Below are positions 42,701 to 52,201 of a DNA stretch of 64,000 nucleotides, piece after piece. The stretch is taken from positions 496,001-560,000 of the forward strand of contig CAWIRC010000004.1 of assembly GCA_963838495.1 (NCBI GenBank), read 5' to 3'. Every line of letters starts with the position of its first letter. Position 1 is the stretch's first letter. Source of the DNA: JBEKIK01 sp963838495 (GTDB lineage Bacteria; Planctomycetota; Planctomycetia; Pirellulales; Thermoguttaceae). A model generated the notes under the pieces. It did no database searches. It saw only the letters and a list, made by a program, of their open reading frames with translations, and had not been told where the DNA came from. Made by a program: the position numbers and the translations under genes.

Positions 42701-43355
42701 TTCCCGGATTCGAGAAATTTGTCGAGACGGCGGCGGTGGTTTCGGTATCCACGTGTCGAGTCATGAGCATCTGGGCCTGGTTCCGGTTTTGCTGATTTCC
42801 AAACATGTTTTGGCCGTAGCCCATCTGGCCGAAAGAGTTCATTCCGCGCATGCCGCCGAATTGTCCGAATCCGCCCATGCCGCCCATGCCGCCCGTACCG
42901 AAATTCATGCCGCCCATCGAGCCGTAAGATCCCATGCCCGTGCGGCCGCCCATCATGTTTTGAGTTTGCCCGGAGCCGGTCATGGTATTGCCGCCGATGA
43001 ACGTCTGGCCGGTATTTCCGCCGATGAATTGTCCGGATTGCGAGTTGCCCAAGGTGCTTCCCATGCTGTTTAACAAGCTGCTCGCGCCGCTTAGGCTGCT
43101 TAGATTCGAACTACTCATGCCCATGCCGCCCATCCCCATGCCGCCCATGCCGCCCATGCCGCTCATGCCCATGCCGCTCATGCCGCTCATTCCCATTCCG
43201 CTCATTCCCATACCACTCATGCCCATAGATGTTCCCCCAGTGCCCATGCTGCGTTGGCCAAACGCGCCATTTGTCGAAATCCCTTGCCCCCAGGCTTCAA
43301 ATCCGAATCCAAGGGATAATATCAGCGCGAGGGTTATAGATTTGAATTTCATCAT
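42468..43355 (-). CDS. Exported Met/Gly-rich protein with C-terminal BON domain
   Basis: The protein has 295 residues, with signal peptide SITLALILSLGFGFEAWG. Residues about 40-200 are extremely rich in Gly, Met and Ser, beginning with tandem GMSGMGM repeats and later GGMGGMGGFGQFGG. The last ~75 residues form a BON domain (IEASYQGNIVVLKGTVATAR, LVRLEPGVDRVQNDLIV), a phospholipid- or envelope-associated module. The start ATGATG has AGGAG upstream. The repeats are copy-number-prone at the DNA level (CCCATGCCGCCCATG on the + strand). It is convergent with the secretin-linked lipoprotein gene. The function is unknown. Confidence 0.78.
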   Translation of the reverse strand: MMKFKSITLALILSLGFGFEAWGQGISTNGAFGQRSMGTGGTSMGMSGMGMSGMGMSGMSGMGMSGMGGMGGMGMGGMGMSSSNLSSLSGASSLLNSMGSTLGNSQSGQFIGGNTGQTFIGGNTMTGSGQTQNMMGGRTGMGSYGSMGGMNFGTGGMGGMGGFGQFGGMRGMNSFGQMGYGQNMFGNQQNRNQAQMLMTRHVDTETTAAVSTNFSNPGINSGLNQLLKRTVLSRSPSSSIEASYQGNIVVLKGTVATARDRELAAKLVRLEPGVDRVQNDLIVRGAEQAESQVEK

Positions 43356-43732
43356 CTTTGCTCCTGCAAATCCCGTTTAAAAAACTCGGGCAAAGGATCG
43401 CTGTAAAATTAACACGTCCCCTATTAAACACCGGAACGAACTTTATGCGCCGGTCTGCATTATTTATTATCGTATAACTCCTTGCAGAATAGCAAACCGT
43501 AGTAAACAGGGAAAGCATTGAACAACAAGAATTGTAGAAAAGACCATAACAACACCCCCTAATCTGTGGGTATGCAAGGACGAAATGGACAAAATGGACG
43601 GCCTCACCGGTCCAAATCGTTCATTGAGGCCGTTTCAGCCATTTGCGCATGCCCCCATGCCCCCAATGGCTGCAAAAACGCGCAATAGGCATGAAAAAAA
43701 TGGCCTCTTTCCGGCCATAGACGGGAATATTC
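43356..43732. other. Intergenic region between the BON and lipoyl-KAS III genes
   Basis: There are 377 bp between two leftward genes. The inverted repeat GGCCTCA/TGAGGCC lies near 43600-43635 and an intrinsic terminator for the KAS III gene at 43694-43718. The BON-gene promoter must lie here. No gene is visible. Confidence 0.5.
43694..43718 (-). terminator. Intrinsic terminator of the lipoyl-KAS III gene
   Basis: Read on the minus strand, ATGGCC GGAAAGA GGCCAT is followed by TTTTTTT, 15 bases after the stop at 43733. It marks the end of the E1 / lipoyl-KAS III transcription unit. Confidence 0.85.
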
Positions 43733-45052
43733 TCACCACTCCACGGATACCGCCGCGGTGGTCAAACCCGCCCCGACTGAGCACAAGATGAGCTTGTCGC
43801 CGGGATGCAAATTGGGCTCGGCCTCGACCAAAGCCAAGGGAATGCTGGCGCTGGAAGTGTTGCCCACCTTCTCGATATTCAGAATGAAGCGGTCAATCGA
43901 CACCCCGCCGCGTCTGGCAGCCGCCTTAAGAATCCGGCCGTTTGCCTGATGCGGCACGATCCAGCGGGTCTCCTCGGCGCTCCATCCGGTCTTGGCCAGT
44001 GCGCCGCGGATAATCGCGGTAAAACTCTCCGTGGCCGAGCGGAACAAGGCTTGGCCGTCCAGGCGGATCCAGGGATCGAATTCCGGCTTGCCGTTGCTCA
44101 CGGCATAGCCGGGCTGTTCCCGCCGCGCCATGTGCAGGCCGGCCGTGTCGGCCCCCAGCAGCACCTGGCGGATGTGATGCCCGAGTGTACCGGCCGAAAT
44201 TATCGCCGCCCCGGCCCCGTCGCCGAAAATGAAAAATGCGCTGCGGTCCGACGGGTCCAAAAGCCGCGACTGCATGTCCACGCCCACGGTAAGCACGTTG
44301 CGGGCCAGGCCGGAGAGGATCATTCCCCGGGCCATCGACACCGCATACAGCCAGCCCGAACAGGCGGCGTTGATGTCGAATGACGGAATCGACGGCAGGC
44401 ACAATCGATCCTGCAAAATGCAGGCCGTCGAGGGCATGGCTGCGTCCGGCGTGGTGGTGGCTAAAATAATCGCGTCGATGTCTTTCGAGGCGATGTTCGA
44501 TTTGCGGATCGCCTCCAGCGAGGCCTTTAGCGCCATGGTCGAGGGCTTTTCGCCATCCTCAGCCCAGCGCCGCTCTCTTATGCCCGTAACCTGATATACG
44601 TATTCCTCGGAAATTTCCGGAAATTTTTGCACCAACTCGGCGTTGGTCACCACGCGCTCGGGCAGATAGCTGCCCAGGCCCAACATGACCACGTCTTGCC
44701 CCAAGCCAACCGCATGGTCGATCATGGAAGCGCGCTGGACCACGATCTCCGGGCGATCCCCTGCAGCGGCGGGCGGAATCCAGTTTCTCATCTCCTCGTC
44801 GCAGGTCTCGACCTCCACGATCGGTTCGCTGAGGGGCACCGTCTCGCCGTCCAGGTGCATGCGGCGAATTACCTTGCCCTCGCACGGCGACTCGAAATCG
44901 AATACCGATTTCGCGCTGTCGATCTGCGCCAGGGCCTGCCCCTTGCGGAAACTGTCTCCCTCGGCCACGTACCATTCGATAATCGTGGCTTCCAATTCCG
45001 ACGCCCCCTGGGCTGGCAAATACAACGGCATGCGGAAGGCGATTGATTCCAT
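43733..45052 (-). CDS. Lipoyl domain fused to 3-oxoacyl-ACP synthase III (KAS III)
   Basis: The protein has 439 residues. Residues 8-85 are a 2-oxoacid dehydrogenase-type lipoyl domain (MPLYLPAQGASELEATIIEW, YVAEGDSFRKGQ) with the lipoylation lysine K48 in DSAKSVFDFESPCEGKV. A short linker follows, then a complete FabH-like condensing enzyme from about 120: LGSYLPERVVTNAELV, YVYQVTGIRERRW, catalytic C231 (NAACSGW), H368 (VPHQANGR) and N398 (EKVGNTSSASIP). No E2 acyltransferase domain and no E1-binding PSBD are evident. The gene follows a fused alpha/beta E1 gene. I infer that E1 charges the lipoyl arm and KAS III takes the acyl group directly for condensation, probably with malonyl-ACP. The TTG at 45055 or the ATG at 45031 are alternative starts. 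Confidence 0.88.
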   Translation of the reverse strand: MESIAFRMPLYLPAQGASELEATIIEWYVAEGDSFRKGQALAQIDSAKSVFDFESPCEGKVIRRMHLDGETVPLSEPIVEVETCDEEMRNWIPPAAAGDRPEIVVQRASMIDHAVGLGQDVVMLGLGSYLPERVVTNAELVQKFPEISEEYVYQVTGIRERRWAEDGEKPSTMALKASLEAIRKSNIASKDIDAIILATTTPDAAMPSTACILQDRLCLPSIPSFDINAACSGWLYAVSMARGMILSGLARNVLTVGVDMQSRLLDPSDRSAFFIFGDGAGAAIISAGTLGHHIRQVLLGADTAGLHMARREQPGYAVSNGKPEFDPWIRLDGQALFRSATESFTAIIRGALAKTGWSAEETRWIVPHQANGRILKAAARRGGVSIDRFILNIEKVGNTSSASIPLALVEAEPNLHPGDKLILCSVGAGLTTAAVSVEW

Positions 45053-45096
45053 CAATTATCAGTTCTCAGTTAACAGTTTACAGTTCTCAGTTATTT

Positions 45097-45218
45097 GAGG
45101 GTGTCCTGAAATTGGTTATCTCGTTGGTGCGGCAGTTGCACTGCCGCACCCGTGCAGGGACGACAGTACAACTGTCGTCCCAACAAGGATTTACGCTATG
45201 CAATTTCAGGACACCCTC
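45097..45218. mobile_element. 122-bp MITE with terminal inverted repeats and 8-bp target duplication
   Basis: The 18-bp perfect terminal inverted repeats are GAGGGTGTCCTGAAATTG (45097-45114) and its complement (45201-45218). The direct repeat AGTTATTT flanks both sides (45089-45096 and 45219-45226), as expected for a target site duplication. Inside are two hairpins, GGTGCGGCAGT-TGC-ACTGCCGCACC (45126-45150) and GGGACGACAGT-ACA-ACTGTCGTCCC (45157-45181). There is no coding capacity. It inserted into a TCAGTTA-type repeat between the E1 and lipoyl-KAS III genes. A related twin hairpin without the ends lies at 49088-49134. Confidence 0.88.
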
Positions 45219-45296
45219 AGTTATTTGTTTTTTTGAGCGAAACCGCAAGCGGTTTCATTCTTCATAATTCATCATTCAGCATTCATCAATTATCAC

Positions 45297-47413
45297 TTAA
45301 AACATCCCTTCCACGGCCGAGACAATTTTCTCCGCGTTGGGCCGGTAATGCCCTTCCAATTCCGGGGCGAAGGGTATGGGCACGTCCGGGGCCGAGAGCA
45401 GTTGCGGCTGGCATTTTAACGCCGAAAACGCCGCGCGCACCACCCGGGCGATAAGCATTTCGCCCAGTCCTTGCGTCATACCGCACTCCTGCACCACCAA
45501 GAGCCGCCCGGTCTTCCGCACCGATTCGACAATCGGTTCGATTGCCAAGGGCTGGAGCACGAAAGGATTCCAAACTTCGATCATTCGCGAGGTCTTGCCC
45601 GCCGCCGATATGGCCTCGTAAACCATCGCCCCAAAGGCCACGAGCGTCAGTTCATCACCCTCGCTGTATTTTCTGGCCCGCCAAACCTCGGCTAGGCGGC
45701 CGTTGAAATCGATCGGGCCGCTTTTGCTCCAGTACGACAGCTTGTGTTCGAAAACCAGACAGGGGTTCGGATCGTAAAATCCCGCCAAAAGTGCCTCAAA
45801 TGTCTCCTGCGCGGTAGCCGGATAAAGCAACTTCAGCCCTGGAAATCGCGACCAAAGACCCTCGAATTCGCCGGAGTGAAAAGCGCCCATGGTCAGCCCG
45901 CCCCCACAAGGCAGGCGAAACAAGATCGGCGCTGGACTCCCGGATCGATAATACCATGTGCCGCAGTTCAGGCCCAATTGCGAAACGCTCTCCGTGGCGA
46001 AATCGGCAAATTGGTATTCCATTATCGGCTGTGCACCCACCTGCGATGCCCCCAGGGCAAAACCCACCATCGCCGATTCGCCCAGCGGCATGTCCAGCAC
46101 CCGGTCCGGCCCGTGACGATCGATTAATCCCTTGCACGTCTTGAAGGCCGAACCGTAGTGGCCGATGTCCAATCCCATCAGGAAGGCGTTCGTGTGCCTG
46201 GTCAGCAGATAATCGATGGCCCGGTTGACCGCCTCGCCGTTTTTCACCTTCGCGGCCTGATACGGCTCCACCACGAGCGGCGCGGCCGGGGCATAAGGGG
46301 TCCAGGATTGCAAGCGCGGTTCCGGCCGTGCGCAGGCCAGGGCCGCCTCCAGGTCCGCTTGTACTTCCGCTTCGATGAGTTTTTCCATGGCGGTTATTTC
46401 CGCCTCGGAAAAACCGCTTATTTCCTGAATCTTGCGGCGCGCGACAGGCAACGGCTCTCGCTCCAGCCAATTCCCCATTTGCTCGGCCGAGATGTAGTCG
46501 CCCTTGTCGTAGGCGGCATGGCCGCGAAGCCGCAACGTCATGCACTCCAGTATCCGCGGCAAGCTGTCGGCGCTCATGCCGTCCAGGGCCTCGCACACCG
46601 CTGAGTACACCTCCCAGGCGTCAGTGCCGTCGATCGTCCGGCCGCTGATGCCGTAGCCCTGCGCCGATCCGAAAGTTTCCGGCAATTGTATTGGGCGCTT
46701 ATGGGCGTGGAAAAGGCGTAATAATTGTTCTCGATCAAAAACAACACCGGAGATTTTTGCACCGAGGCGATGTTCATCGACTCGTGGATCTCGCCGGTGC
46801 TGGATCCGCCGTCGCCCACAACGGCCAGGCCGAACACGTCCTCGCCCGCGCCGCGCCGCCCATGTCGCTCCCACCACCAGGCTGGGCATCTTGCCCAAGT
46901 GGCTGATCATGGGAAAACGCCTGGCCGCCGCGTCGCCGTGATGCACGTTGCCTTCCCGGCCGTGCGTGGGACTCTCGGCGTTGGCCATGTATTGGCAAAA
47001 CAATTGATACGGAGTGGAGCCCAAAAGCAAGTGCCCGATCACGTCGCGGTGCATGATCGACACCACATCCTTGCCCGGACGCAAAGGCATGATCATTCCC
47101 GTCGCTGTCGCCTCGTTGCCTATGCCGGTGGTCACCGTGCCCTTGGTGTATCCCTTTTTGAAAAGCTCTTCCATCCGCTCGTCCAGGTGCCGCGATAAAT
47201 ACATAAGCGGATAAGCCGTGGCATAGAATTCCTGCTGCGCCAAACGCTGCGGCCAGCGACGCAACCGTATAGCGGGCCTGCGGCGGGATCGGCTCTACAC
47301 GATGACAACTGAGCCAGCAGCGCGTCAATCCACGCCGTCCCTTCACGCCCCGAGATAAAAGGTCCATGGGCCGACAATCTGATTGTCTCTCGAGTTTCCA
47401 GAGGAGTAGTCAC
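45297..47413 (-). CDS. Fused alpha/beta 2-oxoacid dehydrogenase E1 (three frameshifts)
   Basis: This is one polypeptide of about 705 residues in which E1 alpha and beta are fused, as in branched-chain or pyruvate-type dehydrogenases. It starts at GTG 47413 (TTPLETRETIRLSAHGPFIS). The frame must shift near 47285, 46853 (an extra G) and 46693 (a missing base). The alpha half has YATAYPLMYLSRHLDERMEE, HRDVIGHLL, the TPP motif GDGGSSTGEIHESMNIAS and ENNYYAFSTP. The beta half has GLDIGHYGSAFKTCKG, LGESAMVGFALGAS and QYFADF-like sequence. It is upstream of the lipoyl-KAS III gene with only a MITE and short repeats between them. The oxoacid specificity is unknown; a branched-chain substrate is plausible from family resemblance. 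Confidence 0.83.
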
Positions 47414-47779
47414 AGCAAGGCCTTTCGTCGGCTATTGACGCGCGAGGCAATATCGATTCGACAAAGGTATTTTATCCCCCGTGATTGCACCGGGAGTTTA
47501 TTGATTATTTAGCCCCCGATAAATTCACCGGGAGTTTATTCCCTATATTGTTGGATAAATAAAATAATCGAACGCGATTTTACAGGGGGCAATCAGGCTT
47601 GTCACGATCAAAACGCAGTGATTTTGCACCACATCCCCTAATTTGTACATATTCTCCATCTTGTGCGGATGAATATTATCAAGATATTAATCTCTACCAA
47701 TACCGCCATTTTTGATGCGTGAACAGATGTGGTTGACGCTTATGCAGTGGATTTAACACAAGTATTACCGAGCCGTGTC
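47414..47779. other. Intergenic region with two CCCCGGTG-type palindromes
   Basis: There are 366 bp between two leftward genes. Imperfect palindromes lie at 47475-47496 (CCCCCGTGATTGCACCGGGA) and 47511-47533 (GCCCCCGATAAATTCACCGGG). The promoter of the E1 gene is expected in the right part. No gene is visible. Confidence 0.55.
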
Positions 47780-49029
47780 TCACATGCATTCCCCGGCCAG
47801 GAATCCCGTGCTAAAGGCGGCCTGAAAATTGTAACCGCCTATCGGGCCGTCCAGATCCAGCAATTCCCCGGCAAAATAAAGACCGGGCACGATCTTGCTT
47901 TGCATGTTTCTGGAATCGACTTCACGGAGCGACACTCCGCCGGCAGTCACCTCGGCCTTGCGAAAGCCCATGGTGCCGGCCACTGGAATGGGCAGTTGTT
48001 TAATAGATACGATCAGCCTGCGGCGCTCGCCCTTGGAAAGTTCGGCCCCCCGGCGATTAAGCGGCACCGCGGCCTGCTTCAATAGCGCATCGGCCAGCCT
48101 ACGCGGCAGCCAGTTGGATAAAATGACTCCTGCTTGTCGCTGCCCAGCGGACGCGCATTGGGCGGCGAGCTTCGCATCCAGGTTCGCCCGATTGACATCC
48201 GGCAGAAAGTCGCACTGCAAAATCAGCTTTTGCGGATGACAATATCCGCTGATTGCCCGGCTTACGTCCAACACGGCCGGCCCCGATATGCCGAAATGCG
48301 TAAACAACAATGAACCGCGCCGCTGGGCAAGACGGCGATTTCTACCTTTTTCGTCATTTAACGGCTCTATGACTTTTACCAGCGCGTCGGCGATTGTTAT
48401 GCCTTTTAGCGCCGTCACCAACGGTGCATGTGAAGTAACAGGCACTAGAGCGGTGTGTGGGTCAACGATCATGTGACCCAATTCGGCCGCCCAGTGATAT
48501 CCGTCGCCGGTGGTTCCGCAGGCCGGATAAGATTTTCCGCCGGTGGCCAGCAAAATCTTTCCCGCCGATATGGTCCGCCGCGCGGTAGTCAGGGCAAACC
48601 TGTCAGCCGTCCGTTGCACATTAAGCAAGGGCTCTTCGACCGTCAGGCGCAAGTGGATTTCTTCAACCTTCGCAATAGCGCCGCCAGAACGTCCGAGGCC
48701 CGATCGCTGGCCGGGAAAATCTTGCCCGTATCCGCCTCTATTTTGGCTGGCACGCCTTCCGATTGCAGCAGATCGACGATGTCTTGCGGCCCGAACGCAG
48801 CCAGGGCGGACAGCAAGAACCGGCCTGCATCGCCAAAGGCCTCGACGATTCCCCGCGCGTCGGCGGCATGTGTGAAATTGCAGCGAGTGCCTCCGGAAAG
48901 CAGGATTTTCACCCCCGGCCGCCGATTCTTTTCCACAAGCAGGGTTCGCTTGCCACGCCCGGCGGCCCGGGCCCCGGCCATCAGCCCGGCCGGTCCTCCG
49001 CCTACGACGACAATATCCCAAGTTTCCAT
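47780..49029 (-). CDS. HI0933-family flavoprotein (one frameshift)
   Basis: This FAD-dependent oxidoreductase of the HI0933/BaiN-like family has about 416 residues. The N-terminal frame gives the dinucleotide-binding motif IVVVGGGPAGLMAGARAAG and KILLSGGTRCNFTHAAD. It breaks near 48660. The rest (ILLATGGKSYPACGTTGDGY, LFTHFGISGPAVLDVSRAI, GTMGFRKAEVTAGGVSLREV, PGLYFAGELLDLDGPIGGYN) continues in another frame, all highly characteristic. Members are annotated variously as aminoacetone oxidase-like or bile-acid enzymes, with the true reaction mostly unknown. It is upstream of the E1 gene on the same strand but about 370 bp away, so a functional link is not implied. Confidence 0.87.
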
Positions 49030-49087
49030 AAAACAATCATATTCGGTATGCTACAATTTCCCAGTGGGACAATCATGCATCTACTGT

Positions 49088-49134
49088 TGGGGCGGCAGTT
49101 GCACTGCCGCTCCGGTACGATAGTACAACTATCG
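49088..49134. repeat. Twin hairpin related to the MITE core
   Basis: GGGGCGGCAGT-TGC-ACTGCCGC is followed closely by CGATAGT-ACA-ACTATCG. This is the same two-hairpin order and loops (TGC, ACA) as inside the 45097-45218 element, but without its terminal inverted repeats. Confidence 0.75.
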
Positions 49135-49172
49135 CAGCAATTAATTCGCATAATTCAGCGCCAAACCACCCA

Positions 49173-50150
49173 ATGCAGCCCATATTTCTCGTTACCGTCG
49201 ATACCGAGGGCGACAATCTTTGGTCCCGGCCCGGGGAAATTTCCACCAAAAACGCCCTATTTCTGCCGCGTTTCCAGGCACTTTGCGAAAAATACGCCTT
49301 TAAGCCCACCTGGCTGGTGAATTACGAGATGGCCCAGTGCCCGGCGTTTGTCGAGTTCGCCCAAGACGTTCTCGATCGCGGTGCGGGCGAGATCGGCATG
49401 CACCTTCACGCCTGGAACTCCCCGCCGCTTGTGCCGCTCACTGCCGACGACACGCGGCATCAACCGTACCTGATTGAATTCCCCGGGGAAGTCATCCGCG
49501 ACAAAATCCGCTTCATGACCGATCTCTTGGAAGATCGTTTCCAGCGCAAGATGCTCAGCCATCGCGCAGGGCGTTGGGGGCTTAACGCGGCGTACGCCCG
49601 GCTGCTGGTCGAGCATGGTTACGAGATCGATTGCTCGGTGACTCCGCACGTTTCCTGGGCGGAATATCTTGGCGATCCCCGCGGGCACGGCGGGCCGGAT
49701 TTCTCCGGCTTCCCCGAGCAGCCGTACTTTATCGATCTGGATCAGATCGACACTCCGGGCAATTCGCCGCTTCTGGAAGTGCCTCTTAGCGCGATCAAAA
49801 CCCGCCACTGGCGTCTCGACTCCCTGCTGAAATCAAGGCCAAAATGGCTGCGGCGGATTGTTCGGCGAATTTGCCCGCCCATCATGACCATGATCCCCCG
49901 CGACAACGAGCGAAGTTTCCGCCATATGCGGGCGATATTGCGCCACGTCGTAGCTCAGCGTTGGCCCTGTGCGCTTATGGCAATTCATTCCTCGGAACTG
50001 ATGCCCGGCGGCAGCCCGTTTTTCCCCAGCCCCAAGTCCATCGAACGTCTTTACCGCCGCCTGGAAACTCTCTTTTCCTCCGCCGCCAAAGAATTCCGCG
50101 GAACGACGCTTGCCGAATTCAGAAAAGAGATTGACGCTCAAGTCATTTAG
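49173..50150 (+). CDS. Polysaccharide deacetylase family protein
   Basis: This 325-residue NodB-fold carbohydrate esterase has landmarks VTVDTEGDNLW (D10), the metal histidines in EIGMHLHAWNSPP, SHRAGRWGLNAAYARLL with the conserved arginine, and GYEIDCSVTPH. Near the end, MAIHSSELMPGG carries the catalytic histidine. Such enzymes deacetylate N-acetylated sugars of the wall or of exopolysaccharide, and this subgroup often sits in glycan loci. There is no signal peptide, so it may act on a cytoplasmic lipid-linked intermediate. The stop codon TAG shares its last base with a strong palindrome acting as terminator. Confidence 0.83.
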   Translation: MQPIFLVTVDTEGDNLWSRPGEISTKNALFLPRFQALCEKYAFKPTWLVNYEMAQCPAFVEFAQDVLDRGAGEIGMHLHAWNSPPLVPLTADDTRHQPYLIEFPGEVIRDKIRFMTDLLEDRFQRKMLSHRAGRWGLNAAYARLLVEHGYEIDCSVTPHVSWAEYLGDPRGHGGPDFSGFPEQPYFIDLDQIDTPGNSPLLEVPLSAIKTRHWRLDSLLKSRPKWLRRIVRRICPPIMTMIPRDNERSFRHMRAILRHVVAQRWPCALMAIHSSELMPGGSPFFPSPKSIERLYRRLETLFSSAAKEFRGTTLAEFRKEIDAQVI

Positions 50151-50173
50151 CCCCCGGTGAATACACCGGGGGC
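50150..50173. terminator. 10-bp perfect palindrome between convergent genes
   Basis: GCCCCCGGTG (50150-50159) pairs with CACCGGGGGC (50164-50173) around AATA, followed by CTTCTT. It is placed between the stops of the deacetylase (+) and the flavin reductase (-) and can terminate both. It is a member of the dispersed CCCCGGTG palindrome family. Confidence 0.8.
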
Positions 50174-50196
50174 CTTCTTGCATTATCTTCCATCCC

Positions 50197-50772
50197 TCAG
50201 CTTTTTATAAACTCCTTGCCCACGGCGAATCCTTTGCCCATCAAATCGCCGATCTTGTAGTATGTCCTCGGCCCCGGGGCAAACACAAAAGGTTGAACCT
50301 TGTCCATATCCGGCAGGCCGTCGGGCCCCAGCACGCTCTCGTCGGCCTTCACGTCCATTATTTCCCCGATGAATTGCGTATGCAGCCCGATCTCGACGGT
50401 ATGCAGCAATTTGCACTCCAGCACTAAAGAAAATTCCTCCACGTACGGGGCGTCAACAAACTCGGCCTGGGCCGCCGTCAATCCGGTGGCCGCGAACTTG
50501 TCTACATTTCTGCCCGAGGCGATGCCGAAATAATCCGCCTCCTTCATATGCGCAGTCGAGGGAACGCTCAGCGTAAAGGCCTTGCGCTGGACGATGTTGC
50601 CGTGCGAATAAGTGGCCTTGCGGAGCGAAACGGCCACACACGGCGGCTGCGAGCAGCAGATTCCGCCCCAGGCAATCGTCATCGCGTTGGGCTTCCCGGC
50701 CTTGTCGTAAGTCCCTACCACCCATGTCGGCGTAGGATAAATAAGCGTATTGGCGCCGAGTGACTTTTTCAT
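50197..50772 (-). CDS. Flavin reductase-like (split-barrel) protein
   Basis: This 191-residue protein of the flavin reductase/FMN-binding split-barrel family shows YPTPTWVVGTYDKAGKPNAM, AWGGICCSQPPCVAVSLRKA, FTLSVPSTAHMKEADYFGIA and VLECKLLHTVEIGLHTQFIG. Such proteins bind FMN and either reduce flavins for monooxygenases or act as small flavoproteins related to flavoredoxin. The double cysteine in the ICCS segment is notable. No monooxygenase partner is adjacent. The gene is intact and monocistronic, with the PEP-CTERM gene 20 bp upstream on the same strand. Confidence 0.88.
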   Translation of the reverse strand: MKKSLGANTLIYPTPTWVVGTYDKAGKPNAMTIAWGGICCSQPPCVAVSLRKATYSHGNIVQRKAFTLSVPSTAHMKEADYFGIASGRNVDKFAATGLTAAQAEFVDAPYVEEFSLVLECKLLHTVEIGLHTQFIGEIMDVKADESVLGPDGLPDMDKVQPFVFAPGPRTYYKIGDLMGKGFAVGKEFIKS

Positions 50773-50791
50773 GGAATGATTAATTATTCAT

Positions 50792-52201
50792 TCACGGCCG
50801 AGCCGCGGAGTTTTTCGGCCCGAGCCCAAATCGAATAAATACCAAGAAGGCAATGGATAACAATACCATGACACTGGGTTCAGGGATGGGTTCCGTGGTG
50901 GTGCCGGATGTTTGTGATGTATTTGGAGCCGGACTATCGGCGAGGGCGGAAATCGTGCGAATCGAACTGGTGCCAATTGTAAAAGTTCCTGCACTGGTAA
51001 GATTGCCTATTTGCAGCGTATCGCCAATGGTAACAATTTTCAGATTGCCTGAATCGCTAATACTGCCCGTTCCCAGGATACCGCTGCCAACGGTTAATCC
51101 GCTAAAATTACTGTTGTTGCTGAGCGTGACTGTGCCGAGGCCGGATCCTGTCAATATGCCGCCGCCGTTGAGATCAAGCGTCGCGCCAGAAAGCATTGTC
51201 CCGCCGACGTCAATATTAATCGCTCCAGCGGTGGTGCCGTCGGCACCAATGGAATTCGACAAGTCGTAAAGTTGGCCGTTGTTTAGCAGGGTGATATTCT
51301 TGGTCAATGCACCGGTATAATTGCTTATCTGCAATATCGACCCGCTGCCCGACTGGACCAAGGTAACTGGGTTGCTTAGCGTGGTCGTGCCTTCCAGGCT
51401 TAAAAAGCCTTGGTTGACGCAGACGCTGCCCAGTGCCAAATCAAGCGGCGCGTTCAACCAACATGATCTGGTTATTGCCGACCTTGGTCATCGAGTAAGC
51501 GCTTCCGCCAGTGCCCACGGTCGTTGTTGCGGATTGCGCCCGCAACGACCAACAGCCGACATATTGACTGCCGGACAGATCGGCATTAGTCTGACTAGTG
51601 CCGCCGATGGTCGTATTGCCGCTCAGCGTGATATTGCTTATGTCCCATTGCGAGCCTGCGGGGGAGATTGCGTTGTTGTTGATAATTGCCCCGTTGCCGC
51701 CCGCGCCGGCACTTGCACGGTGATAGGCTTGGGCTGGAGAATCCCTCTGCTGAGATCGAGCGTGCCGCTGCAAATTGTGGTTGCGCCGGTAAAACAGTTT
51801 ATGCTGCAACTCTCGCCGAGAGATGCGCCGCTCCCCAATTGCAGCATGCCACTATTGATACTGGTGCCGCCGGTGTAAGTGTTGTTTGCTGCAAGGGTAA
51901 GTGTCCCGGCGTCGGCCTTAAGTAAACCTGCGTCGGCACTGGTGATCAAGCCAGACGGGGGAAGCAGAGGAGGTAGTGCACGCATGGTCGCGGTACCTGC
52001 ACAGGTAGCAACTTCCATTGTCGTCGTTCCGCTGCCATCGCCCAACATTGCGGGGTCTATCGTCGGCGAATTCGGATAGGCGACAAATGTCCCGCCGGCA
52101 AATGTCCCACCTTCGTCACCCCAGCACTGCGCGAAGACTTGAAATCCAAGCAGCATTGCCACGGCCGTTGGGATAAAAAGAAGACCGGCTCTATTTTTCA
52201 T
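50792..52201 (-). CDS. Beta-strand-repeat PEP-CTERM protein (two frameshifts)
   Basis: The protein has about 469 residues after joining three frames (breaks near 51700 and 51450). The N-terminal signal is AGLLFIPTAVAMLLGFQVFA. Autotransporter-associated beta-strand repeats follow, for example LTLAANNTYTGGTSINSGML, later DISNITLSGNTTIGGTS and GSGLGTVTLSNNSNFSGLTV, typical of a beta-helix. The C-terminus has a sorting signal: PEPSVM, hydrophobic VLLSIAFLVFIRF and a tail GLGPKNSAARP. The start at 52201 has AGGGAG nine bases upstream. It is probably an exported, exosortase-processed surface protein. It is small for this group, which often exceeds 1,000 residues. Confidence 0.78.

Noticed and set aside
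47780..49029. Flavoprotein as the missing E3 (dihydrolipoamide dehydrogenase) of the E1/lipoyl-KAS III pair
   Set aside because: Its motifs are those of the HI0933 family, it lacks the CxxxxC redox disulfide of E3, and it is 370 bp upstream behind palindromes.
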